Below, piece after piece: positions 34,820 through 47,140 of a DNA stretch of 64,000 nucleotides. The position numbers were made by a program, and so were the translations under genes. Origin of the DNA: Vandiemenella viatica (lineage: Eukaryota; Arthropoda; Insecta; Orthoptera; Morabidae). Within the stretch, counting starts at the first letter, position 1. Each line of letters opens with the position of its first letter. Under the pieces are notes generated by a model. That model was not told the origin of the DNA. It ran no database searches and worked only from the letters and a program-made list of their open reading frames with translations. The DNA lies in NCBI GenBank assembly GCA_031002005.1, contig JARYHS010008074.1:12842924-12906923 (forward strand). Reading direction: 5' to 3'.

Positions 34820-35950
34820 AGACGTGTTTTTTTCCTATATTTCACTTTTCAGCCACCACTACCTAGCACAGATCACTGATGTTTGTGGGTGGAAGTAGCA
34901 TGGAGTTTCCTGTCGTGCACAACGTTGGCCGAATGCCGATAGCTGTGGGGATGTGGGAGATATAATAATTAAAGTTAGTCAGTGCAGGGCGTTTTCATAT
35001 TTCGACCAAAAATTTATATCTCCGTATACTTCTCTTTCCTGCCACAACTACATAACATAGACCTTTGGTGTTTGTGTGTGGTAGTAGAATCGTCTTTCCT
35101 GTCGTGCACTATGGTTGTTAGATGTCGGTAGCTATGGGGGTGTGGGAGATATGGGGGTTGAAAGTGGTCGACCTGTGGCAATTTCATACTTCTGCAAAGA
35201 CAAAAGTGTCATGGTGTATCACTTTTCAGCGAAAACTATAGATCACAGATAACTGGCGTTTGTGTGTAGTAGTAGCACAGAGTCACCTTTTGATCACAAC
35301 AGCGGCCGAATTTCAGAAACTGTGGTACGTTGTTTGATATGGTGGTTGTAAGTGGCCGACCAAGGATATTTTCGTATTTCGTCTGTCTCCGCAACTTCTT
35401 AGCACAGAGCATTGGTGTTTGTGTTTGGTAGTAGAATAGTATCTCATGTAGTGCACTATGGTTGTTAGATTTCGGTAGCTTTGGGGGTGTGGGAGATGTG
35501 GGGGTTGAAAGTGGTCATCCTGTGGTATTTTAATATTTCTGCCAAAGACAAAAGTGTCATGGTGTATCACTTTTCAGCGAAAACTATCGATCACAGATAT
35601 CTGGCGTTTGTGTGTGGTAGTAACACAGATCACCTTTCGATCACAACAGCGGCCGAATTTCAGAAACTGTGGTTGTGTGGGAGATATGGTGGTTGTAAGT
35701 GGCCGACCAAGGATATTTTCGTATTTCGACAAAAGGCATGTGTCTCCGCAGATATCACTTTTCTGCCACGACTACATAGCATAGAGCATTGGTGTTTATG
35801 TGTGGTAGTAGAATCGTGTCTGTTGTCGTGCAGTATGGTTGTTAGAAGTCTGTAGCTATGGGGGTGTGGAAGATATGGGGGATGAAAATGGTCAACCTGG
35901 TATATATTTAGAATTAGACGAGTGTGTGTCTCTGTATTTGTCATTGTTCG
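34820..35950 (+). repeat. About 187-bp satellite with dimeric organisation
   Basis: The marker GGTGTTTGTGTGTGGTAGTAG or a variant recurs at about 34880, 35066, 35254, 35412, 35604 and 35791. Spacing is mostly 186-192 bp, with one shorter interval of 158. Two unit types alternate: one with CACAACAGCGGCCGAATTTC, one with GTCGTGCACTATGGTTGTTA. The block 35150-35330 and the block 35500-35690 are closer to each other than to the unit between, so it is a higher-order dimer of roughly 355-375 bp. Open frames inside (to 124 codons) come from the repeat. Confidence 0.88.
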
Positions 35951-35989
35951 CCGTAGAACAGTTTCTTAATTCAAAGAATGTATTTTAAG

Positions 35990-36522
35990 TATTATTTTGA
36001 AGTTTCTAGTGCAAAGCACTGGTTTTTGTGTGGCTGAAAAATTATAAAAAGAGTGGTTAAGTATCAAAACGCAACATATAAAGATGAAAAATGCCAATAT
36101 GTAAAAGTGAAAATTTGCAATTTCGATTTGTATCTTTGGCTTTTATAAATAAAAGTTTAAGGGGAAGTGTGGTGCGATGCATAAGTTGAAATTTATAAAT
36201 AAGAGTGTCCGTATAGCAGAAAAATTAAAAAATGACGTATGGAAATTTAAAAAAAAAAATAAAGAAAAAATTCCATTGGGAATCTCGAATTCTATCTTGG
36301 ATAGTATCTTTAATTTTTATAAATAAAAGTGTTTGTATAACAGAAAACTTAAAAAATGAATCAAAGCCGTCTGCAATGAAAAATATATGTTAGTTGACAT
36401 TTATAAATAATGATGTGCATATAAAAGAAAAATTAAATAATGCATAGCGTAGCGTGAAAATTTAAAATACAACGATAAAAAAATGAAAAGTGTAAAGGAG
36501 CATATTTGTTATCTCTGATCAT
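35990..36522 (+). repeat. Tandem 5' leader units of an unclassified element, left part
   Basis: Degenerate units share TTTATAAATAAAAGTGT, GTATAACAGAAAA, TTAAAAAATGAA and a CAAAA-TGTAAAAG block. The same units continue at 39377-39770 and lead into the reading frame at 39895. A LINE and a Helitron inserted into the array separate the halves. Confidence 0.7.
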
Positions 36523-36574
36523 ATCTTTGACTTTTTTCAAATTAAAGTGTACGTATAACAGAAAAGTTGGGAAG

Positions 36575-37315
36575 CTAGCTGGTACTTCATGGGGAGCTGA
36601 TGCGAACACACTACGAACAACCGCTCTCACCATGGTTTACCCTGTTGCTGAGTACTGTGCTCCAGTGTGGCAACGTAGTACTCATACTAGAAAAATCGAC
36701 GTCCACCTGAATGAGTGTATGAGAGTAATAACTGGCACCCTAAAATCCACCCCAGTCCCCTGGTTGCACCTGATCAGCAAAATACCACCTCCAGAGATAA
36801 GACGCCAAGAAGCAACAGCACGTGAGTGGATAAAACTACACCATCCTGATCATCCACAGGATCTCCCAATCCACGAGGTTCTAAATAACTTACCACCCAC
36901 TCGTCTTAAATCAAGAAATCCGGTATGGCAAGATGTATTTGACTTTGATGTCATGGAAAAATGGTGACAAAGCTGGAACTCCACATCTGCAAAACATTCA
37001 GATATTAAAGATCCCACAACTGGACTTCCAGGATTACATCTAAATAGAGACCAGTGGGTCAAACTAAATCGCCTAAGAACTGGCCATGCAAAATGCAACG
37101 CCATGCTGTATAAGTGGGGTCTTCAGGATTCTCCTGCATGTGACTGCGGTGCTCCTTCCCAGAGTGTGGAGCATATTATCAGGGAATGCCCTCTACGGAA
37201 GTATGATGGACCATATGAAGATGTTTTTGGAGCTACAAGTTCCTTCTTAGAATGGCTGGAAGAATTGGACATCAGCTTGTGAACGCTACCACGTTCTTGT
37301 CATTGTATATATTTA
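36575..37315 (+). pseudogene. Jockey/I-type LINE ORF2 C-terminus (main part)
   Basis: It reads GKLAGTSWGADANTLRTTAL, VYPVAEYCAPVWQRSTHTRK, HLNECMRVITGTLKSTPVPW and, after a stop at 36966, HLNRDQWVKLNRLRTGHAKC, YKWGLQDSPACDCGAPSQSV and EHIIRECPLRKYDGP, ending FLEWLEELDISL*. The CDCG...HIIRECP knuckle is the usual ORF2 end. The 3' untranslated tail is split by a Helitron between 37315 and 39337 and resumes as ATTGTATTAGTTGCTTGCCA... to 39376. The copy is flanked by about 53-bp repeats (36522-36574 and 39377-39428). Confidence 0.88.
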
Positions 37316-39336
37316 CTAGACGACCCGTGCGAAAATTTCGCGAATAAAATGTGATGAATAGTGAGGTTAAATATAATGTCACCAAGTTCAGTCATTACTC
37401 TTCATACTCCTACTTCATTTATCGATTTTAGTTAGAAATCCAGGGAGATAAATGGCTCGAAACACAAAAAAACGTATTTTAGAAATAATGACATTTTTGT
37501 GGTTTATGGGTCGAATTACGAAAAAATCCCTTTCTTAGAATATAATGTTACCACGGCGGAAACCTTAGTCTTTAATACGATATGTTATTTATCTATATCG
37601 ATTAGATATCAAGGGAAATATAAGGCTCGTGACACAAAAATACGTTGTAGAACAATTTATACTTTTTCCCTTTAATAGTTGAATTCCACACACTTCTTTC
37701 TTAAAATATGACGTCAGCAAAGCTGAGACATTATTACTCACAATCGTACTTGATTTATCGATTTTGGATAGATATCAAGGGAGATAATTGGCTCGAGATA
37801 CAAAAAACGCATTTTAGAAAAATTGACTTTTTTGCCTTTTATGGGTCGAATTACGAAAAATTTCTTTGTTAAAATATAATGTTACCATGGTGGAGACCTT
37901 ATTGTTTAATATGATACCTCATTTATCTATATCTGTTAGATATTAAGGGAGATAAATCGCTCGTGACACATAAATCGGTTATAGAAAAATTTATACTTTT
38001 TTCCTTTAACGGTTGAATTCCAAAAATATTCTTTCTTAAAATATGATTTCACAAATCTGACACATTACTCCTTATATTCCTACTTCATTTATCGATTTTG
38101 GTTAGATAACCAGGGAGATAAATGGCTCGAGATATAAAAACAGCATTTTAGAAAAATTGACATGTTTGCCTTTTAAGGGTCGAATTACGAAATATTTCTT
38201 TGTTAAAATATAATGTTACCATGGTGGAGACATTATTCTTTAATATGATACCTCATTTATCTATATCGGTTAGATATTAAGGGAGATAAATCGCTCGTGA
38301 CACAAAAATGCGTTATAGAAAAATTTATACTTTTTCCCTTTAAGGGTTGAATTCCAAACACATTCTTTGTTAAAATACGATATCACAAAGCTGAGACATT
38401 ACTCCTCATAATCCTACCTCATTTATCGATTTTGGTTAGATATCCAGGGAGATAAATGGCTCGAGATACAAAAAACGCATTTTAGAAAAAGTGACATTTT
38501 TGCCATATAAGGGTCGAATTACGAAAAATTCCTTTCTTAAAATATAATGTTACCATGGTGGAGACCTTATTCGTTAATATGATACCTCATTTATCTATAT
38601 CGGTTAGATATTAAGGCAGATAAATCGCTCGTGACACAAAAATGCGTTATAGAAAAATTTATACTTTTTCCCTTTAAGGGTTGAATTCCAAACATATTCT
38701 TTCTTAAAACATGATGTCACAAAGCTGAGACATTACTCCGCATAATCCTACCTCATTTATCGATTTTGGTTAGATATCCAGGGAGATAAATGGCTCGAGA
38801 TACAAAAAACGCATTTTAGAAAAAGTGACATTTTTGCCCTATAAGGGTCGAATTACGAAAAATTCCGGTCTTAAAATATAATGTTACCATGGCGGAGACC
38901 TTATTCTTTAATATGATACCTCATTTATCTATATCGGTTAGATATTAAGGGAGATAAATCGCTCGTGACACAAAAAAGCATTGCAGAAATATTGATACTT
39001 TTGCCCTTTAAGGGTCGAATTCCGAAAACTTTCTGGCTTAATATATGACGTCACTAAAGCGGAGATCTTAATCTTTAAATCGATACTTCATAAAATGGTT
39101 TCAGATAGGTTTCCAGGGAGATAACTGACTCGTAACACAGAAAACAGCATTTTAGAAAAATTTACATTTTTGCCCTTTAAGGGTCGAATTCCGAAAACTT
39201 TCGTGCTTAAAATACGATTTAACCAAAGTGGAGACCATAAGCTTTAAAATGACACCTCATTCATTGATTTCGGTTAAGTATGAAGGAAGATATAGGCTTG
39301 TGACAAAAAAGTACCTTATAGAAATAATATATATGA
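37316..39336 (-). mobile_element. Helitron family 1, copy 3 (satellite-filled)
   Basis: The 3' end CTAG is at 37316 on the minus strand; the hairpin GCGAAA-T-TTTCGC and ACGGGTCGT lie just inside. The 5' end TCATATATATTATTTC is at 39336. The flanks rejoin as TATTTA|TTGTATTAG, restoring the LINE tail, which shows an A|T insertion without duplication. Almost the whole interior is the 167-bp satellite with A and B monomers alternating (period about 336 bp), and the unique segment seen in copies 1 and 2 is missing. Confidence 0.92.
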
Positions 39337-39337
39337 T

Positions 39338-39376
39338 TATTGTATTAGTTGCTTGCCATACGACAAATAAATAAAA
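39338..39376 (+). pseudogene. 3' tail of the LINE, displaced by the Helitron
   Basis: TTGTATTAGTTGCTTGCCAT and AAATAAATAAAA continue directly from 37315 when the Helitron is removed. Confidence 0.85.
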
Positions 39377-40170
39377 TATCTCTGACTTTTTCAAATTAAA
39401 GTGTACATATAACAGAAAAGTTGGGAAGTGAATAGTGAAGTGAGGAAGATAAATATATATCAGTTCACATTTATATATAACAGTGTACATACAACAGAAA
39501 AATTAAAATATTAATAGTGAAGTGTGATGAGTGAAAATATAAAGACAAAAACGCCCAAGTGGAAAAGGAATTTTTGCGATGCCGATCGTATCTTTGCCTT
39601 TCCTACATACAAGCATATGCATAGTTATATGAGAAGAAACGTGACGAGCATGGATCTCTTGACTTTAATAAATAAAAGTGTATGTATAATTGAAAATTTA
39701 AAAATTAAATAGTGAAGTGTTAAAAGTAAAAATATGATAATAAAAAAAGTGCATAGGTAAAACATGGTGTTCAGAAACCATTCTGAGGAAGAAAGATACG
39801 TGAGTGTTGTGGCCGATTTCCGACATTATATGAGGTGAATTGTATGCGTAACAGGAAAAACTGAATAGTAAAGGGTAAAAATTCAAAATATAAAAATGCC
39901 AAAACGTAAAAGGGAATATCTGCATTCTCGAATCGCATTGCAAAGGCGAAAGATTGTGAGGGAAAGTGAAACTGAGGAGGAAAGAGAAGCACGTCTAACA
40001 CTGCGGCGAGAAAATCATTGACGGAACAGAGGTATTCAGGCAGAGGAACGACGTGAAAATGTAAATGAAGTAGATGGAATAAGCCAACGATTAACCGGAG
40101 AAACAGAACCAGGTGCACTGACGAATGAAATAAATAAACAGGATAGTCATAAAATTTACCCAATAAACTG
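39377..40170 (+). pseudogene. Tandem leader continuation and short basic reading frame (Helitron-type N-terminus?)
   Basis: After further leader units (39377-39770), a frame from ATG at 39895 reads MPKRKREYLHSRIALQRRKI, VRESETEEEREARLTLRREN, a stop, then RNRGIQAEERRENVNEVDG. The ESETxEEREARL repeats resemble the start of arthropod Helitron helicase-like proteins. Each upstream tandem unit carries a degraded version of the ATGCCAAAACGTAAAAG start, so the leader repeats contain the beginning of the frame. The helicase itself is absent. The protein assignment is tentative. Confidence 0.5.
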
Positions 40171-40639
40171 ATACAAGCCCTTATATACCATAATTATCAT
40201 GAGAATTGGCCCGCATACCGACAATTCAAGCAAAAAACTGTCCATACGGAAACGTGCAATAACCAAACTCTTCTTTTTCTCACCCAGTTCTCTCCTGACC
40301 TTGAGATCCTTCATTGGGGCTATGTCTTTCTCAGATCATTCCCTGAAATACTTAGCATTCTCCCAACTATCCTTCCCACTATACCACACATCACAATGTA
40401 CCAGGCCACTGAATATAAACAAACATAATGGTTCACAATACCAATCCTCTAAGGGCAAGAACATCCTGAACAGGTCGCGGTGAAGATAAAATTGTGGTTG
40501 CGATGAAGATCAGTGTCGCGGTTGATGGGTAAAAACATGCCGAGCGGGTCACAGTAGAGATTAAGGTCAATGTCGCATTACTGAGGTATAGCCGCTAGCA
40601 TTAATCACAAACAGTCGTAGGAGCCATACGCTTTACGTT

Positions 40640-40810
40640 GTGTATAAATTACTCGGAAAGGGAAAATGACTCATCACTCACCAAAGTTGAAGGCAGCGAC
40701 GGGAGATGAACATATACCGCGAACACACAAATATATGCAATATTTTGGTCTTAAACCTTCTTCATGTTAAAGAGAATGAGTCATGTGGTTCGGGAGGTGT
40801 GCACACGCCG
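40640..40810 (-). repeat. Penelope-type terminal repeat fragment
   Basis: On the minus strand it has CGTGTGCACACCTCCCGAAC, a hairpin (GGT/ACC at 40755-40757 with 40747-40749), then AAAATATTGCATATATTTG, and CTGCCTTCAACTTTGGTGAG, in the order seen at 50070-50230. Confidence 0.7.
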
Positions 40811-40905
40811 AAGTATCCTACATGACTCTGGTGTAGATTTTATGTTTATCTTGAGTTTCCTGTACTTTATGTGACCTGCAATGATTTGCAGAAATGATAA
40901 TGATG

Positions 40906-42171
40906 TGTAAGCACCTTAGAATTTTGGCAAATTCTAGTTTCCCTAGTAGTAAAATGTTCTATAGATCGATTGTAAAGTTGCTTATGTTGGACTTAGAAAT
41001 TTCGAGAAGAGCAATTGTCAACTTGAAGGAATTTTCCTGTAATCTTTTCCACAGGGACAATTCGCCATAAAAATAATTTTAAAGTGTATTTATCATATCG
41101 CGAAATGTTTATTTTAGGAGATATTCCGCTTTGTTTAAGCTTTGAAACACGCGATCATAGAAGTAAAAATCTAAAGTTTCAAATATCTTTAAATCGCGTA
41201 AAGCTACAACTGATCTTTTATCGCCAGCTACAGTCAGCATTGTTCCCAATATTTTGGTAGTAAAATTAAATAATTTGGAAAAGTTTAATTAGCAGTTTTA
41301 ACTAAGAGAACAAAATGAACTTTTTAATTAATAGGAATATTAATTTGAAATTTATATCAGTATATAGCCCTAATTAAGACGATTACGAACATATAGTGGT
41401 TTCGGTGAAAAGTTTAAGCATTTGTCTGGTAATTAAGTTTTTGAAAAATTGATTGTCGCGGATTGTTGTTGAAGTGCGTAAAAATTCCCCTAAGTTGGTC
41501 ATGTGATGACTTTAATTTTAAGACTACAGAAACCCTTTGGAATAATAAATTAAATTAAAACAGATAGAACATGACAATAGAAAGTCCCTGTAAAAATTTT
41601 GAGTTAAACTATTTTGTTCTTTTGGAGATATTAATTAAAGAAAGATTTGCCAAGGTCATAGGCTCTGAGCAGCCTATAAAAGATCGTGCAGTAAGCTCAC
41701 GTTGTCTCACTCGTACGCCGGAAAGTAATCGCGCAACTCCGCGCATGATTTTCTCAGTGATGTCCAAAGCAGTAACTTCATAATATGTAGTCTTTTCTTT
41801 CTTTCGGTTTCGTCTTGTCTTTTTTCCGTGGAGTGCTATGCTAATGTAATGTGCGCAAGTCTTGTGTACGAGCGGGAGGAAGTCGGTTGAAATTTGGTGC
41901 TGCCGAGTTGGCCATGTTGGGACTTTGGTATGATAGCCTGCGAGAGTAATGTCTGTTAGAACATTGAAATTCTGAAAAGGAGTTTTCGGTTGGTAATTTC
42001 TCTCCACAATCTGCAATATTTTGGAATCGAGTGTTCGATTTGCCTACTCAACTGTTTAATGCAAATTTTAGTAAATGTGATTTTGAAAATAAAACTTTAA
42101 GTTTTCTGAAAGTGAACTGTTATAATTTAGTAGAAGAACCTTTTCCAGATTTGTGGTTAGAAACTGATATA
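40906..42171 (+). repeat. Probable LTR of a Ty3/gypsy-type retrotransposon
   Basis: It starts TGTAAGCACCTTAGAATTTT. A TATA box (CTATAAAAG, about 41674-41682) is followed about 30 bases on by TCTCACTCG-type initiator sequence. The right end is followed by TGGCGACC (42173-42180), a primer-binding-site start used by many insect gypsy-type elements. No gag or pol is visible to the right, and the ends are not proven by a second LTR or a target duplication. Confidence 0.45.
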
Positions 42172-42654
42172 GTGGCGACCACCACGCATTTAAGTTGAGT
42201 TTCTAGTAGGCTACATGGTCATATTCAAATTATTTTGTGAAAATTCCACAGAACTTTCCATCAATGTAAACTGTTAGTTAAGGCACTAAGGCGATGCTAC
42301 AACCCCAACATCAGCCTTGGGTGATGATGTTTGACTATCAGTAACCTCAAAGTGCTGGCTACTTTCCATAGCTAGTATTAGAAGATTCAGATCACACCCA
42401 ATAAATTAGCAGGGACAAACGCTTGGTGAATTTCACCTTTTATATTAGATACTAAAAAATCACCCAGACAAATTCCTTGCATATCTACGAATGACACCAG
42501 AAACTTTTCAGTACATTTACAACAAAATCCTGGACAGACTGAGAAAGTCCAATGCTTAAAACAATTACACACTAATCCAATACATGTTGTGACCATAAGG
42601 TAATAATAATTATTGTAAATAAATTAGTGTACCATTTAGTAGATCTTTTGCAAG

Positions 42655-42790
42655 TCATATTCAGAATTTTCAAATCCAATATCAGAAATTCCAGTTCAAA
42701 ATCAGATTGTTCCAATTCAAATTTAGAATTTTCCATTTCAAAATTAGATTTTTCAATTTCAAAATTAGAATTTTCAAATTCAATGTACAT
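42655..42790. repeat. 21-bp minisatellite
   Basis: Six or so degenerate units of the type TTTCAAAATTAGAATTTTCAA run through this block. Read on the minus strand they give a seven-residue repeat, (K/N)SNFE(I/M)E. Confidence 0.85.
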
Positions 42791-43109
42791 TCTATTTGAG
42801 AGAATCATTATCACAAGCACTAAATATTTAGATTCTTTTAATTAACTATTAATGATATTCGGTTGAATAGTTCATCTGAAGTTCTAAAATGAATATATTG
42901 TAGTGATTTATATGGCATTTATCTCATTGAGCATTGCTTGTAAATGCTGCAAATCTTTCATTGTTGAGAACAAAACCACTCCATTTTATGTCAAAGATGA
43001 ACTGCATGCTGTTTTCAGAGATCACCTATTTCAACCAATAAGAGCCAAGCAGACCACTATTGCACTAGTTGGCAATGTGAAAACAAAATACTTGTTCTCT
43101 CATCGACAT

Positions 43110-43740
43110 TATGGTGAGTATCGATGGTGGCGGCAATAGCGACGGCACGAGCTACCGCCTCGGCATGTGTTCAAACATTACTTACAATACTTTTGTTTCA
43201 CTTGGATGACTCATTCACCACAACCGCAACCTTCATCTATACCGCGACGTACTCATCATGTTTTCACCCTAATGCTCCTAAACCATCCTATGATTCTTTA
43301 CTTTGTAACATACTTTGTTGCAAAATGTGCAATATGTATCCACCCACCATGACATATTGTAACCCTACCAATGCCACCTGTACTACATCTCATCTCATAT
43401 ACCAGCTCACCGGCCACATCACAAATCAGCTATCCATTAGAATGAATCGTCACAGACAAACAGTTTACTCCCAAAATCTATACTACCCTGTTGCTATCCA
43501 TTCCTGTTCTCACAATTCAAAAATTGTCGTACCAGCATATCCTGGATGAGAGACAAACCCCAGTCCTCAATCTCAGTTTCTTCTCACCTTTTTTCACCAA
43601 GGTGTACCTATCATTAACAATTATAGTTAAGCTTGGACACATTTTTTTTAAAGAAGGGTATAGCCTAAAATATTGTATTTTATGTCTTTGTGCTGTTTTT
43701 GTTGCTGCTGTTCTCCTCCCTTCAACCTTGGTGAATAACG
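43110..43740 (+). pseudogene. Penelope-like element fragment: linker, GIY-YIG remnant and terminal repeat
   Basis: The frame 43124-43549 has CTTSHLIYQLTGHITNQLSI and RMNRHRQTVYSQNLYYPVAI, matching the GIY-YIG domain at 49436 but lacking the CRHC...YIG residues, so the nuclease is dead by deletion. Downstream are a hairpin (GG 43656-43657 with CC 43664-43665) with AAAATATTG, and GTTGCTGCTGTTCTCCTCCC with TCAACCTTGGTGAAT, the terminal-repeat block. Confidence 0.75.
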
Positions 43741-43836
43741 TTTTCAATATTGTGATTGTAGGCTTAAGTTTTTCCCAAAAGTTTTTGTTTTGTGATTGTT
43801 TACAATCAGAAGTTAAGTTGTATGCAGATGAATTAA

Positions 43837-46751
43837 TCTATACACTATATATATCTATAAATGAGAAAATGATAAAGTTTGGATGTGTGTTTGGATGTAC
43901 GTCTGGACTCAATTACGCCTTAATAACTCAACATATTTAAATGAAATTTGGCATGAAGTCAGTTAATTGTGTGCGACGTGACATAGGATACATTTTATCC
44001 CTCAAAAACACATAGTTCTTTTAGAAATGGCCATTAATAGCAATTCGCAAACAACAACTTTGTAGATAGCCGTGCCACATTTACTCTTTGCTTTTTAGGT
44101 AAATCGCAAACACTACTTTTCAGAAATAAAAGCAAAAACCTTCTTACATATCCAAGTTTGTGTTTAGTGTAAAAGCCATAAAACCGACTCACTTGACAAA
44201 TAATAGTTTGGAAGCAGGAAATATGAATCTGTGCTTAACCTTAAATCTAAAAAAAAGGTAGCTACTGTTGTTAAGTTCGAAAGAGATGTTTTCATTTGTG
44301 TACATAAATAGTATGACATCTCAAATATTACACCATAATTTTGTTTGTAATATATGGGTCATAATAAATGTGACAAATGAAAACTTGGGGGGGAGGAGGG
44401 GGGGGGGAAGGAAAATGCTATGAGTATACCTGCACGAAAGTCGATTCATTTAAAATGCAAAATGGTCGTATTTATAAAAATGTAAAGGACTCCATTCTAT
44501 CTAGGTATAATTTATGTCCTGTTGCTTTTTTGTTACTATACAGTCTCTGTATTACAAATAATTTTTGCCAAAATTTAATACTTAACTAACCCTTTTTATT
44601 TTTTGTTCACAATTTTTGTACAAATGGCAGAGACTTTGATTCACGAAACTGCTTTTTACTTACTGTTCAATATTATGCAAATATCTAGTGAATGCTACAC
44701 TTATAACTAATGTATTCAATGAGCTAATGTAGAAACTTATTGTTTCATCAAGTAACACTGGAAGTCGTTTACAACACAATACAACTCTTTTGCACGAAGC
44801 ATATGAAAGCTGTTTACTTATTACTAATAATAACTAAATTCCTTCTGCCTTATGCTGTAACAAAACTCAATCTGGTCCAGGCATCATTTCAACCAAACCA
44901 CTATCACTGTTAATATTTCCGCTACAAAGTCAAACTATACGAACACACCTCAACATATTAAATGCAATTATACACCTTACTAAATCACGAGCATTAACAG
45001 TCACTTCATCAAGATGTTAACTTGATCAGCAATATTAATGAAAGTTGTCTTAGAGTTGTAGAGAATTATGGACTTTCCGTTGTACACTGTAAGTTACAAG
45101 CATTTAAGTATAATTTTTTTAATTACATTACTCCAATAACTGTCATGATGCTGATGACGTATTTCATGCGGGTGTATGTAGTTTCAGATGAATTCAGTTT
45201 TTAATTTACACATTGCCAACGTCATTATTCGGGTTCATTTAGAATCGCGATCTGAAATAATGAGTCAAGTTTATTTCGCCATTCATAACGTCACTACCAC
45301 TAACATGCAATAGGCCCTATAGTGAGTGTATTAAAGCGTAGCTGATAGAAGCTTTGATTTTCTAGCGGTAATATTAGCTGAGTGACTTGGTTGAAATGCA
45401 TCATGGGCCAGAATGAAACATTAACAGTTATTTCATGAGTGCCATTTTAATGATGTCATGTGTTGCTTTGTTCAGATATGGTATCAAAAGATTCATAATA
45501 AGCGTGGATGATTTAGCAGAACACCGAAGTAAATTTTTGAAATTTTCAAATGTTTTATTCAGATAGTGGAGTGGCAGACAAGTAATTTGCCAGTAGACAT
45601 TTAATTCTGTCGGCAGATTGAGAAACCAATTATGAAGAAGAATCAATTACTACTTAAACATTGAAATTTATATTTTAGTGCAGAATTAATGGATCGAAAC
45701 GAATGAACTATAGTAAACTGGTCTACAGGCAATTCAACTGTTTCCACATATAGAGAAACCATTACCACAATACCACTGATAATTATGGATAAAAGAATCA
45801 ACTACTACTATACATACTACTATAATATCTAAATTTCTGTTGATGGAACCAATATATCCTCAAAACAAAATAAATATTCAAAGAGTTAAGTTCTGTTTTT
45901 TTTTTAAAGATTTTTTCCAGATATTCAATGCAAATCAAAATATTCATTTTTAGTATCGCAATTTTTTAACGGAAATGAACATTCTTGGGCCACTTATGTA
46001 TTTATTTGCTGTTTGGATGTTAGTATTTTTTTGTTGTTGATATTTAGTCGATTCCATCACTGTATTGCTAATATTTTGACGTTTTGAGCTTCCATTAGTT
46101 AAAACAATATTCATTTTTATTAACAAGATGAAATTAGTAATTTTAAGAGATGCTGGGTAAACAAAATTCAAATCTTTCAAAGAAATGTAAGAAAACTAGG
46201 GCTATGAAAATAACCAAAACCTAGGAGACAAATCCGCAATATTGTATATACTTATATATTAAACTGAAAATACTCCTAACAAACAGAATATTTTTATTGT
46301 TTTAAAAATTCAGTGAAGTAGTTTTGGAACATAAATAAATTTTTGTTATTTTATTGCAACGTTTATTACTACTATTACTAATAAAAATAGCTCTTAAATA
46401 AATTGAATGGTCGTATTGACCTGGTGAGAAGGCTTCTTTACGTCTCCGCAATCAGCCCCTTTCGTAGCCTCTTAACGTAACCCAGTAATCCTACTGGACA
46501 CAGAGGACCCACAGTTTAACACGGAATCAGAACTAAGTGAGTATTCTGGCGTAATTCACATCACACAACAACCTATGCCAGAGGTGAAGGTCGAGTTAAG
46601 GTCCTTTGAAAATCCTCGCCGAGACTGGGATTCAAGATGGGGACTTTTCCATCTCCAGTTGGATGCCCTAACCACTGAGCAACCAGACCTCTCAAGAAAA
46701 TCTTATATTACAACACTCTTCAACGCGGATGAAGTCGCGGGTAACTGCTAG
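43837..46751 (+). mobile_element. Helitron family 3 (arthropod TCTATAC type)
   Basis: The 5' end is TCTATACACTATATATATCT after A, followed by AATGAGAAAATG and the AAATGAAATTTGGCATGAAG block well known from arthropod Helitrons. The 3' end is CGCGGATGAAGTCGCGGG (hairpin), TAACTG and CTAG at 46748-46751, then T and a (TA)n run. No Rep/helicase gene is visible in the 2.9 kb; frames are 60-76 codons without motif. A SINE lies in it near the 3' end. Confidence 0.85.
46395..46690 (-). mobile_element. tRNA-derived SINE inside the Helitron
   Basis: The minus strand begins GAGAGGTCTGGTTGCTCAGT, GGTTAGGGCATCCAACTGGA and later CATCTTGAATCCCAGTC, an A-box and a decayed B-box of a tRNA head. A GC-richer body follows (CGGCGAGGATTTTCAAAGGA). 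No target duplication found. Confidence 0.65.
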
Positions 46752-47140
46752 TATATATATATATATTTGATTAAATTGTACTTTCTTTGTGCAGTTAACT
46801 AACAGTGATATTTCATCACAATCAGTAACTTATCCCTAATATTCTTGAATTCATCTACCAAATGAATTGTATTTGTAGGGTTTATACATTTTTGTGTCCC
46901 AAATGATGTTAATCAGGTTTTCCTTTTAAAATCTCTGTATTAGAGACTTAATTTTAAGTCCTGTTTGTCAAAGGGAAATTGATATATATTCATGGCATGT
47001 ATTTGACTCATAAGGTGCTCCAATGAAAAACAGTTGGTGATTTTAGAACCATAAGATCATTGTGGGTTGTGTGTTAACTAATATGCTTGAGACATTAGTA
47101 TTTTTTACCAGTGTATATATGTGTGTGTTATTTTTTTCAG

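Noticed and set aside
35481..35855. 124-codon frame in the satellite
   Set aside because: The repeat gives open frames in several registers; no constraint visible.
39771..40163. 130-codon minus-strand frame, hydrophobic
   Set aside because: Antisense of the basic plus-strand frame at 39895; the hydrophobic look comes from reading E/K-rich codons backwards.
43491..43940. 149-codon plus-strand frame
   Set aside because: It spans a Penelope terminal repeat and the start of a Helitron, so it is a chance fusion.
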